DNA from: Thermus kawarayensis JCM 12314
GTDB lineage: Bacteria; Deinococcota; Deinococci; Deinococcales; Thermaceae
Reading direction: 5' to 3'
DNA length: 5,267 nt
Assembly: GCA_001311545.1 (NCBI GenBank)
Contig: BBBL01000130.1
Coordinates: 1-5,267 of the forward strand
The translations under genes were made by a program, and so were the position numbers. The notes below the pieces were generated by a model. That model made no database searches, was not told where the DNA came from, and saw only the letters and a program-made list of their open reading frames with translations. Positions 1 to 5,267 of the stretch are shown here, piece after piece. The stretch's first letter is position 1, and each line of letters begins with the position of its first letter.

Positions 1-1092
1 GGGCCAGGGACCTCCCCCGTCGTGGGTCCAAGGCCACCAGGGCGAGCTCCGCCCCTTGCGGGAGGCGGGCCCTGTAAGCCACCCTCTCCGCCGCCCGCTG
101 CATGGCAGGTCCAAGGTGGTGTAGACCTTAAGCCCCCCTTCCCCGTAGACCTTCTCCTTGCCGAAGCGGGCCTCCAGGAAGCGCCGCACCTCCAGGACGA
201 AGTGGGGGGCCATGCGGTAGTCCAGCTGCCTCAGAAGGCGGGCCTCGGGGTCCACCAGGCGGGCCTCCAGGAGGTTGCCCTCGGCATCGTAGCGCGCCTC
301 CCATCCCCTCGGGGTGAGGGGCTCCTTCCAGGCGGCCTCCGCCAGCTCCCGGCTCACCCAGCCCTCCTCCACCATCTGGCGGAGGAGGAGGCGCATCCTG
401 TCCCGCACCCCCTTTAGGTCCTGGTAGCGGGCGTTGGGCGCGGGGATGAGGGAGGCCAGGTAAAGCCCCTCGGCGAGGGTAAGGGCCGCGGGGTCCTTGC
501 CGAAATAGGCCTCCGCCGCCCCCTTGATGCCCACGGCGTTCCCCCCCCAGGGGACCACGTTGAGGTACATCTCCAGGATCTCCTCCTTGGTGTACCGCCT
601 TTCCAGCTCCAGGGCCAAGGCCCACTCCTTGAACTTCCGCTCCAGGGAGCGGGCCTGGGCCAGCTCCTTAAGGAGGGTGTTCTTGATGACCTGGGTGGTG
701 ATGGTGCTTCCCCCCTGCAGGTCCCCCCGGGCGATGGCGTAGAGAGCCCCCAGGATCCGGAAAAAAATCCACCCCATAGTGCTGGAAGAAGCGGCGGTCC
801 TCGGAAAACACGATGGCGGCCACCGCCGCCGGGGAGACCTCCGGAAGGCGGACCAGGCTCCGGTGAATGGCCCTCCCCTCCTCCACGCTGGCGATCTGGG
901 CCAGGGGGGTCCCGTCCCGGGCGTAGAGGGTGGAGGTGGCCGTGAGGCGGAGGCGCTCAAACTGGGAGAGGTCCGGGAGGCCCCGGGTGTAGGCGTAGGC
1001 CAGATAGCCAGGGCCAGAAGGACCCCGAAGAGAAGCCCCACCAGGGCGAGGAAGAGAAGGCGCAACGCCCGCACGCTCCTAAGTTTACCCAA
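1..1092 (-). CDS. Class A penicillin-binding protein (glycosyltransferase 51 domain), C-terminus outside window, frameshifted
   Basis: This is a bifunctional peptidoglycan synthase that polymerises lipid II at the outer face of the membrane. Reading through the frameshifts, a basic N-terminus is followed by one membrane anchor (about residues 10-35) and the GT51 domain. The GT51 motifs visible are SEDRRFFQHYGVD with catalytic Glu near 98, GGSTITTQVIKN near 127-138, RKFKEWALALELE near 152, and YLNVVPWGGNAVG followed by AAEAYFGK near 177-199. The linker toward the transpeptidase domain (KVYTTLDLPMQRAAER, then DPTTGEVLA) runs off position 1, so the transpeptidase SxxK motif is not seen. The frame breaks near 1008 (one C missing), 761-767 (A7, one too many), 104 (one G missing), 25 (one G missing) and 8 (one G extra). 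The start is taken as TTG 1092, 9 nt after the receiver gene stop and preceded by AAGGG; GTG 1074 is an alternative. The family call is firm, the exact start is not. Confidence 0.88.
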   Translation of the reverse strand, partial: MGKLRSVRALRLLFLALVGLLFGVLLALAIWPTPTPGASRTSPSLSASASRPPPPSTPGTGPPWPRSPAWRRGGPFTGAWSAFRRSPRRRWPPSCFPRTAASSSTMGWIFFRILGALYAIARGDLQGGSTITTQVIKNTLLKELAQARSLERKFKEWALALELERRYTKEEILEMYLNVVPWGGNAVGIKGAAEAYFGKDPAALTLAEGLYLASLIPAPNARYQDLKGVRDRMRLLLRQMVEEGWVSRELAEAAWKEPLTPRGWEARYDAEGNLLEARLVDPEARLLRQLDYRMAPHFVLEVRRFLEARFGKEKVYGEGGLKVYTTLDLPCSGRRRGWLTGPASRKGRSSPWWPWTHDGGGPWP

Positions 1093-1101
1093 GGCTTCCC
1101 T

Positions 1102-1465
1102 TTAGGCCGAAAGGCCCATAAACCGGAAGAGCTTCTCCCGGGTCAGGGGCTTTTCTATGGGAGTCGCCCGCACCACCTCGGCGGTGGTGCGGAGCTTCTC
1201 CTGAGGGGAGATGAGGACGGCCAGGGGAACCTCCTTGAGCCGCCGCACGTGGCGGATGCGGGTGGCCACGGCGAAGGCGTCCACATCCAGATCCTGGTCC
1301 ACGAGGATGTAACGGGGGGTGTTTTCCGAAAGCCAAAAAAAGGCCTTCCCGGGCCAGGTCAAAGGGGCGAAGGGGAATACCCCTTTCGGAAAGGAGGAGC
1401 TCCACATAGGCCCTAAGGGCCTGGTTGCGGCTTAATAGGAGCAGGCCCGGATAGTCCGCCGCCAC
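1102..1465 (-). CDS. Single-domain response-regulator receiver-like protein with altered acidic pocket, frameshifted
   Basis: After correction of one extra base in the A7 run at 1335-1341 the protein is 120 residues, the size of a stand-alone CheY-type receiver, with no output domain. Strand 1 (GLLLLSRNQALRAYVELLL) leads into a helix. The expected phospho-acceptor is Asp56 in YILVDQD, the Thr/Ser switch position is Ser86 in VLIS, and the conserved Lys-Pro is K105-P106 in IEKPLT. The acidic pair that normally binds Mg after strand 1 reads Ser12-Arg13, so ordinary phosphorylation is doubtful. GTG 1465 is the likely start because an in-frame TAG lies just upstream (1479-1477). It has no good Shine-Dalgarno, and a TAGACT box 6 nt upstream suggests a leaderless message. 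The stop is only 9 nt from the penicillin-binding protein start, so the two are probably co-transcribed. The partner and target are unknown. Confidence 0.72.
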
Positions 1466-1471
1466 AGCGGC

Positions 1472-1477
1472 AGTCTA
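1472..1477 (-). promoter_or_regulatory. Possible -10 box of the receiver gene (leaderless arrangement)
   Basis: TAGACT on the minus strand lies 6 nt before GTG 1465, the geometry of leaderless Thermus genes where transcription starts at or next to the start codon. No convincing -35 lies 16-18 nt upstream; TTCACA (1503-1498) is 20 nt away, too far to be comfortable. The gene might instead be read through from the tRNA-Gln promoter. Confidence 0.35.
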
Positions 1478-1508
1478 CCCGGGCCATGCGAAAGGCGTGT
1501 GAAAAAAC

Positions 1509-1582
1509 TGGCTGGGGCGCGTGGACTCGAACCACGACCGGCGGATCCAAAGTCCGCTGTCCTGCCGTTAGACGACGCCCCA
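1509..1582 (-). tRNA. tRNA-Gln (anticodon UUG)
   Basis: The 74-nt minus-strand sequence folds as a complete cloverleaf. The acceptor stem pairs TGGGGCG with CGCCCCA, the D arm has GTC/GAC ends, the anticodon stem pairs GCGGA with TCCGC around loop CTTTGGA, and the T arm pairs CGTGG with CCACG around TTCGAGT. The bases at 34-36 are TTG, reading CAA and, by wobble, CAG glutamine codons. The discriminator is G and the CCA end is encoded (1511-1509). The gene stands alone between ychF and the receiver gene. Directly after the CCA comes G and a run of six T (1507-1502), which might aid termination, though no separate hairpin precedes it. Confidence 0.96.
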
Positions 1583-1595
1583 GCGGCCAAGCCCG

Positions 1596-1623
1596 ATTGT
1601 AGAGCAAAAGGGAGAGGCGTCAA
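1596..1623 (-). promoter_or_regulatory. Promoter of tRNA-Gln
   Basis: On the minus strand TTGACG (1623-1618) and TACAAT (1601-1596) are separated by 16 nt, close to the sigma-A consensus. Transcription would start about 7 nt downstream, near 1589, leaving a 5' leader of only about 6-7 nt before the mature tRNA at 1582. The -35 hexamer contains the TGA stop codon of ychF, so the end of one gene and the promoter of the next share bases. Confidence 0.8.
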
Positions 1624-2725
1624 ACGTGGAAGAGGATGTAGAGGACATCCCCGTCCTGCACCTCGTAGTCCTTGCCCTCGAGGCGCACCCATCCCCTCTC
1701 CTTGGCCCTCGCCCACCCCCCGGCCTCCACCAGGCGGTCCCAGGGGAGGACCTCGGCCCGGATGAAGCCCCGCTCCATGTCGGAGTGGATCTCCCCGGCG
1801 GCCTGGGGGGCCTTGGTGCCCCGCCGCACGGTCCAGGCCCGCACCTCCTTCTCCCCAGCGGTGAAGAAGGCGATGAGGTCCAAGGCCCGGTAGCCCGCCC
1901 GGGCGAGGCGCTTTAGGCCGCTTTCCTTAAGCCCATAGGCGGAAAGGAGCTCCCTCGCCTCCTCCTCGGGAAGCTCGGCGAGCTCCGCCTCCAGCCTGGC
2001 CGAGACCACCACCACCTGGGCCCCCTCCTCGGCCGCCTTCCGCCGCAACGCCGCCACGTGGGGATTCCCCTTCCCCTCGGGCAGGTCCTCCTCGGCCACG
2101 TTGGCCACGTAGATCACCGGCTTGGCGGTGAGAAGGGGGGTCTCCTTGAGAAAGCGGCGCAGCTCCTCGGAAGGGGGGAAGGTGCGGGCGGGCCTACCCC
2201 CTTGGAGGTGGGCCTGGAGGGCCTCCGCCACCTGCAGGAGGGGAAGCTTCTCCCGGTCGGCCTTGGCCTCTTTCCGGAGGCGCTCAAGCCGCCTCTCCAA
2301 GGTGGCGAGGTCGGCAAGGAGGAGCTCCGTTTCCACCACCTCGGCGTCCTCCAGGGGGTCCACCCGCCCCATGACGTGGACCACATCGGGGTCGGGGAAG
2401 CACCGGAGGACGTGGGCGATGGCCGCCACCTCGCGGATGTGGGCCAAAAACTGGTTGCCAAGCCCTTCCCCCTTGTGGGCCCCTTTAACGAGCCCGGCGA
2501 TATCCACGAACTCCACGTGGGTGGGCACCACCGGGGGCACCCTATCCCCCTTGGCGAAGGTCCTCTGCAGGGCATAGAGCTCTCGTCCTCCAGGGGCACC
2601 ACCCCCACGTTCTTGTCAATGGTGGCGAAGGGGTAGTTGGCGGCGAGGGCCCCCGCCCGGGTAAGGGCGTTGAACAGGGTGGACTTGCCCACGTTAGGTA
2701 GGCCGACGATTCCCACAGCCAGCAT
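1620..2725 (-). CDS. ychF: YchF/OLA1-family P-loop NTPase (Obg-related), frameshifted
   Basis: This is a ribosome-associated translation-factor-type NTPase of the Obg superfamily. Known members prefer ATP because their G4 motif is not the canonical NKxD. The corrected product is 368 residues, the normal family length. G1 is GLPNVGKST (8-16), the switch region is [12 protein letters not shown] (30-41), G3 is [17 protein letters not shown] (75-91), and the atypical G4 is NVAE (209-212). A coiled-coil insertion rich in Glu, Arg and Leu lies around 125-160. The C-terminal TGS domain includes [12 protein letters not shown] and ends [20 protein letters not shown] 2725 has GAGGT 4 nt upstream. One base is missing near 2580, where C should be CC, which separates the P-loop third of the protein from the rest. 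Typical members read NYPFCTIEPN in the switch region; this one reads [10 protein letters not shown]. Confidence 0.95.
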
Positions 2726-2728
2726 CTT

Positions 2729-2734
2729 GACCTC
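2729..2734 (-). promoter_or_regulatory. Ribosome binding site of ychF
   Basis: GAGGTC on the minus strand lies immediately upstream of ATG 2725 and starts right after a T8 run. It fixes the ychF start, since no other start codon reaches the P-loop in this frame with a comparable site. Confidence 0.7.
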
Positions 2735-2757
2735 AAAAAAAAGCCCCAGATGGGGGC
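2735..2757 (-). terminator. Hairpin plus T8 tract in the ychF leader: intrinsic terminator or attenuator
   Basis: On the minus strand GCCCC (2757-2753), loop CATCT and GGGGC (2747-2743) form a perfect 5-bp GC stem followed at once by eight T (2742-2735), the layout of an intrinsic terminator. It ends directly against the ychF Shine-Dalgarno, with no other minus-strand gene upstream in the spacer. No TANNNT box lies between it and the start codon, so ychF transcription must cross it. It may attenuate ychF, protect the 5' end of the message, or stop antisense transcription coming out of deoC. On the plus strand it has no T tract. Confidence 0.55.
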
Positions 2758-2785
2758 CTCTACCCATCCTATCATGTCCCCTGCG

Positions 2786-2791
2786 TATGAT
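2786..2791 (+). promoter_or_regulatory. -10 box of deoC and its operon (leaderless arrangement)
   Basis: TATGAT is one base from the TATAAT consensus and ends 7 nt before ATG 2799, so transcription would begin at or beside the start codon, as in many Thermus leaderless messages. No clear -35 hexamer is present 16-18 nt upstream. The box lies in a 73-bp divergent spacer; on the opposite strand TAGGAT (2771-2766) is the best, though weak, candidate -10 for ychF. Confidence 0.55.
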
Positions 2792-2798
2792 GGCGGGG

Positions 2799-3460
2799 AT
2801 GGATCTCGCTGCCCACATAGACCATACCCTCCTGAAGCCCACCGCCACCCCGGAAGAGGTGCTCAAGGCGGCGGAGGAGGCCTTGGAGTACGGCTTCTAT
2901 GGCCTTTGCATCCCCCTTCCTTCGTGGCCCTGGTGCGCCGGGCCTTTCCCCATGCGCCCTTCCGCCTGGTGACGGTGGTGGGGTTCCCCTTGGGGTACGG
3001 GGAGAAGGAGGTGAAGGCCCTCGAGGCCGCCTGGGCCCACGCCCAGGGGGCGGACGAGGTGGACATGGTGGTCCACCTGGGCCAGGCCAAGGCGGGGAAC
3101 CTGGCCTATCTGGAAGAAGAGGTTCGGGCCGTGCGCAAGGCCATCCCCAAGGCGGTCCTCAAGGTGATCCTGGAAACGGGTTACTTCTCCCCGGAAGAGC
3201 TTGCCCCCTTGGCGGAGGCGGCCATACGGGGAGGGGCGGACTTCCTCAAGACCTCCACGGGCTTCGGGCCCAGGGGGGCGAGCCTCGAGGACGTGGCCCT
3301 CCTCGTCCAGGTGGCCCGGGGCAGGGCCCGGGTCAAGGCGGCGGGGGGCATCCGGGACCGGGAAACCGCCCTCAGGATGCTGGAGGCCGGGGCAGAGAGG
3401 CTTGGCACCTCTAGCGGGGTGGCCCTGGTAAGGGGCAGGGAGGGCTCCCTTGGGTACTAA
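2799..3460 (+). CDS. deoC: Deoxyribose-phosphate aldolase, frameshifted
   Basis: This cytosolic class I aldolase splits 2-deoxy-D-ribose 5-phosphate into glyceraldehyde 3-phosphate and acetaldehyde, the last step in breaking down deoxynucleosides. One C is missing from the run at 2912-2916; corrected, the protein is 220 residues, the usual length for the short bacterial form. It begins [17 protein letters not shown]. The Schiff-base lysine is K151 in [10 protein letters not shown], the second lysine is K180 in VKAAGGIR, and the proton-relay Asp is D89 in ADEVDM. The phosphate site is seen in [10 protein letters not shown] near the C-terminus. ATG 2799 is chosen because the family N-terminus starts there and a TATGAT box lies 7 nt upstream; ATG 2787 and 2790 are in frame but less likely. 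It heads the operon, and its last 11 nt overlap the next gene. Confidence 0.96.
3438..3444 (+). promoter_or_regulatory. Ribosome binding site deciding the TTG start of the HKD protein
   Basis: GGGAGGG lies inside the 3' end of deoC, 5 nt before TTG 3450. No ATG or GTG occurs in that frame before the membrane segment, so this site supports the TTG start and an 11-nt overlap with deoC. Confidence 0.6.
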
Positions 3461-4603
3461 AAGGCCCCGCCCTCGGGCGAAGGCCAGGAAGGAGATCGCC
3501 GGGCTTCCCGGCTACCTCCTCCTCCTGGTCCTCCTTCTCCTTTGGCTCTTCCAAGAGCTTCGCCCGGGCAAGCCCGCAAAAAGCCCCTCTGGAAACGGGC
3601 GGGGCCGGGGTCTACTTCATGCCGGAGGACGGGGAAAGGGCCAAGGCCCGCCTCCTAGCCTCATGGACGGGGCCCAGGAAAGCCTGGAGGGGGCCTTCTA
3701 CGAGTTCCGCGACCTAGGGATCGCCCAGGGCCTCCTCCGGGCAAAGGGACGGGGGGTGAAGGTGAGGCTCTACGGGGAAAGCGACCACCGCCAGGACTTC
3801 CGCCGCTACCTGGTGGCGGCCCGCCTGGGCCAGACCCAAGAACCTCCCCGGGTGCCCCAGGCGGCCCTCAGGGAAGGGGTACGCCCCCTCTCCCTAGACT
3901 GCGAGGAGATCGCGGGCATTCCCGTCTGCTACGACGAGCGGGAAGGCTTCATGCACCACAAGTTCCTGGTGGCGGACGGGAAGTTCCTGTGGACGGGAAG
4001 CACCAACATGACCTGGAACGCCTTCGCCCGCAACAACGAAAACAGCCTCCTCCTCCCCTCCCCCACCCTGGCCCAGGGCTACGCCCGGGAGTTCCAGGCC
4101 CTCTTCGGGGGGAAGAAGGAAGGCCTAGGCCTTCCCGTGGCCTTCCGCCTGGAGGACCCCCCCTCTCGGGGGTGGCCTACTTCAGCCCCAAGGGAGGGGA
4201 AAGGGCGCGGGAAGCCCTCCTAGAGGCCTTGGCCCGGGCCGAGAAGGAGGTCCTGGTGGCCGCCTTCGTCCTCACCGACCGGGAACTGGTGGAGGCCCTG
4301 AAGAAGGCCCACCGCCGGGGCCTCTCCGTGCGGGTCCTTCTGGAAGGCCGCAACCTGGGGGACAGCCGGGAGGAAGACCTCCTTCGGGCGGGCATTCCGG
4401 TGCGCCAGGACGCCAACCCCTACAGCATGCACCACAAAGTCATGGTTCTGGACGGGACCAGGGTGGTCACGGGAAGCTACAACTTCACCCAGCGGGCCTG
4501 GCAGGTCAACAACGAAAACCTCCTCGTCCTGGAAAGCCCCCCCTTGGCGGAGCGGTACCGCCAGGAGGTGTTGCGGTTATGGGAGGAAGGAAAGCCCCTC
4601 TGA
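3450..4603 (+). CDS. Membrane-anchored phospholipase D-superfamily protein with two HKD motifs, frameshifted
   Basis: Corrected for one extra A at 3578-3582, one missing C near 3662 and one missing C at 4157-4163, the protein is 384 residues. A short basic N-terminus (K4, R5, R7, K11, R13, K14) precedes one hydrophobic anchor, about 21-35, so the catalytic part probably faces outward. Two similar halves follow. The first HKD motif uses H169, K171 and D176, followed by TGSTN and NNEN; the second uses H328, K330 and D335, followed by TGSYN and NNEN. HKD enzymes work through a phospho-histidine on phosphodiesters, either lipid or nucleic acid. Size, a single anchor and the NNEN motifs fit the nuclease-like branch better than cardiolipin synthase, which usually has two membrane helices and is longer, but the substrate cannot be read from sequence. 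It overlaps deoC by 11 nt and maf by 25 nt. Confidence 0.88.
4563..4570 (+). promoter_or_regulatory. Ribosome binding site of maf
   Basis: AGGAGGTG, a full-strength Shine-Dalgarno, lies inside the HKD gene 8 nt before ATG 4579. It supports this start even though it leaves about 15 extra residues before the usual Maf beginning. Confidence 0.65.
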
Positions 4604-5179
4604 CACCGTCTCGGGCGGCCAAGGAGGAGGCCCCCGTCCTGGTCCTGGCCTCGGGTAGCCCCCGGCGGAAGGCCCTGCTGGAGGCCCTGGGCTACCGGGT
4701 GCGGGTGGTGGTGCCGGGGGTGGAGGAGGAAGACCTCTTCCTCCCCCATGGCCCTGGCCCAGGCCCTGGCCCGGAGGAAGGGGGAAGGGGTGGCGGGAAC
4801 CTGGGTCCTGGCCGCCGACACGGTGGTGGACCTGGAGGAAAAGCCCCTGGGCAAGCCCAAGGACGCCGAGGAAAACCGGGAGTTCCTGAGACGGCTTTCC
4901 GGTAGGGAGCACCGGGTCCACACCGCCATCTACCTGCGCACCCCCAAGGACGTGGTGGAGGAGGTGCACACCACCCGGGTGCGCTTCCGGCCCCTTTCGG
5001 AAGAGGAGATCGCCTGGTACGTGCGAAGCGGGGAAGGCCTAGACAAGGCCGGGGGGTACGGGGCCCAAGGGCTGGGCATGGCCCTTCTGGAGCGGGTGGA
5101 GGGGGACTTTTACACGGTGGTGGGCCTCCCCGTGGCCCGCGTCTTCGCCCTCCTTTGGGAACGGGGGTTCCGGCCATGA
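4579..5179 (+). CDS. maf: Maf-family nucleotide pyrophosphatase (dTTP/UTP type), frameshifted
   Basis: This cytosolic house-cleaning enzyme hydrolyses non-canonical or excess nucleoside triphosphates to the monophosphate and pyrophosphate. The family signature [17 protein letters not shown] is at about residues 23-39. After the frameshift come [16 protein letters not shown] with the catalytic-base Asp of the ADT motif, [11 protein letters not shown], and [10 protein letters not shown]. The last motif marks the YhdE/Maf subfamily acting on dTTP and UTP, rather than the YceF m7GTP type. The C5 run at 4743-4747 is the wrong length (one extra or two missing), so the first 56 residues and the remainder lie in different frames. 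ATG 4748 is an internal Met, not a separate gene start. The start overlaps the HKD gene by 25 nt; no other ATG, GTG or TTG occurs in frame before the signature. The stop forms an ATGA overlap with the next gene. Confidence 0.92.
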
Positions 5180-5267
5180 GGGAGACCGCCCTCCGCCGTG
5201 GCCTCTTCCTCCTTCTCCTCCTCCTGGGCCTCGCCCTGGCCGCCCTCACCCGGCCCCTGGCCCCCCG
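5176..5267 (+). CDS. N-terminal fragment of a protein with signal or membrane anchor, possibly MreC; runs off window
   Basis: Only 30 codons are visible. They begin [11 protein letters not shown], a short basic segment, followed by a Leu/Ala-rich hydrophobic stretch (about residues 10-22) and then LTRPLAP. This is a signal sequence or N-terminal anchor for an exported protein. The ATG overlaps the maf stop as ATGA, so the gene belongs to the same operon. In several bacteria maf lies next to the mreBCD cell-shape genes, and MreC starts with a basic tail and single anchor like this one, so MreC is a reasonable guess. Nothing in the visible residues proves it. Confidence 0.6.
   Translation, partial: MRETALRRGLFLLLLLLGLALAALTRPLAP

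Noticed and set aside
128..625. Open minus-strand frame of 165 codons rich in Gly, Pro and Arg
   Set aside because: It is an out-of-phase reading of the PBP gene; the true frame shows the GT51 motifs and continuous family sequence.
1413..1607. Short minus-strand frames across the tRNA
   Set aside because: They run through tRNA-Gln and its promoter and have no protein-like features.
2058..2636. Plus-strand open frame of 192 codons opposite ychF
   Set aside because: It is antisense to a conserved gene in GC-rich DNA, where stop codons are rare in all frames; no domain, ribosome site or promoter supports it.
3583..3665. Gly/Arg-rich linker between the membrane anchor and HKD domain
   Set aside because: It is the product of two compensating indels; the neighbouring frame reads [17 protein letters not shown], the normal start of an HKD domain.
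4747..4800. Gly-Pro repeat-like translation after position 4747
   Set aside because: It arises from reading maf in the wrong frame after the C5 length error; the correct frame gives [12 protein letters not shown].
4748..5179. Separate short gene starting at ATG 4748
   Set aside because: The first third of Maf, including SGSPRR, lies just upstream in another frame, so this is the rest of one broken gene.
4692..5249. Minus-strand open frame of 185 codons opposite maf
   Set aside because: The translation is dominated by Arg, Pro and Gly, as expected for an antisense shadow, while the plus strand carries clear Maf motifs.
1..5267. Search for CRISPR arrays, insertion sequences, terminal inverted repeats and direct repeats
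   Set aside because: No regularly spaced repeats, transposase motifs or paired ends were visible; the apparent repetitiveness is GC-rich codon use.

Overview
The window is very GC-rich, with codons ending almost entirely in G or C, and its protein sequences look like those of Thermus (Deinococcota). Support for that placement comes from the 220-residue DeoC, the style of the penicillin-binding protein, and start codons sitting 6-7 nt after a TANNNT box, as in leaderless Thermus promoters. I assign it to Thermus or a close relative by inference, without a database comparison.

Layout. The left half (1-2725) reads on the minus strand. In transcription order it holds ychF (2725-1620), a tRNA-Gln(UUG) gene with its own promoter (1582-1509), a small receiver-like protein (1465-1102) and the N-terminal part of a class A penicillin-binding protein (1092-1, running off the window). 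A 73-bp divergent spacer (2726-2798) separates this from a plus-strand cluster. That cluster is deoC (2799-3460), a membrane-anchored two-HKD phospholipase D-family protein (3450-4603), a Maf nucleotide pyrophosphatase (4579-5179) and the first 30 codons of a protein with a signal or anchor sequence (5176-5267). All plus-strand genes overlap their neighbours by 4-25 nt, so they almost certainly form one operon.

Condition of the sequence. Every gene whose body is complete enough to judge is broken by one or more single-base length changes, mostly in homopolymers. I count twelve, near 8, 25, 104, 764, 1008, 1338, 2580, 2914, 3580, 3662, 4160 and 4745. Runs of A are always one too long, and runs of G/C are nearly always one too short. 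Once these are corrected, each protein reads through at a full family length (receiver 120 aa, YchF 368 aa, DeoC 220 aa, HKD protein 384 aa). The simplest explanation is uncorrected sequencing error rather than gene decay. The coordinates below span the whole genes across these frameshifts.

How the genes fit together. The minus strand combines a conserved P-loop NTPase, a tRNA and a receiver/PBP pair likely to act at the cell envelope. The plus operon joins an anchored HKD enzyme, a deoxyribose-phosphate aldolase and a nucleotide house-cleaning enzyme. This is compatible with a link to DNA or nucleotide salvage, but that is a hypothesis. I found no CRISPR array, insertion sequence or other mobile element.
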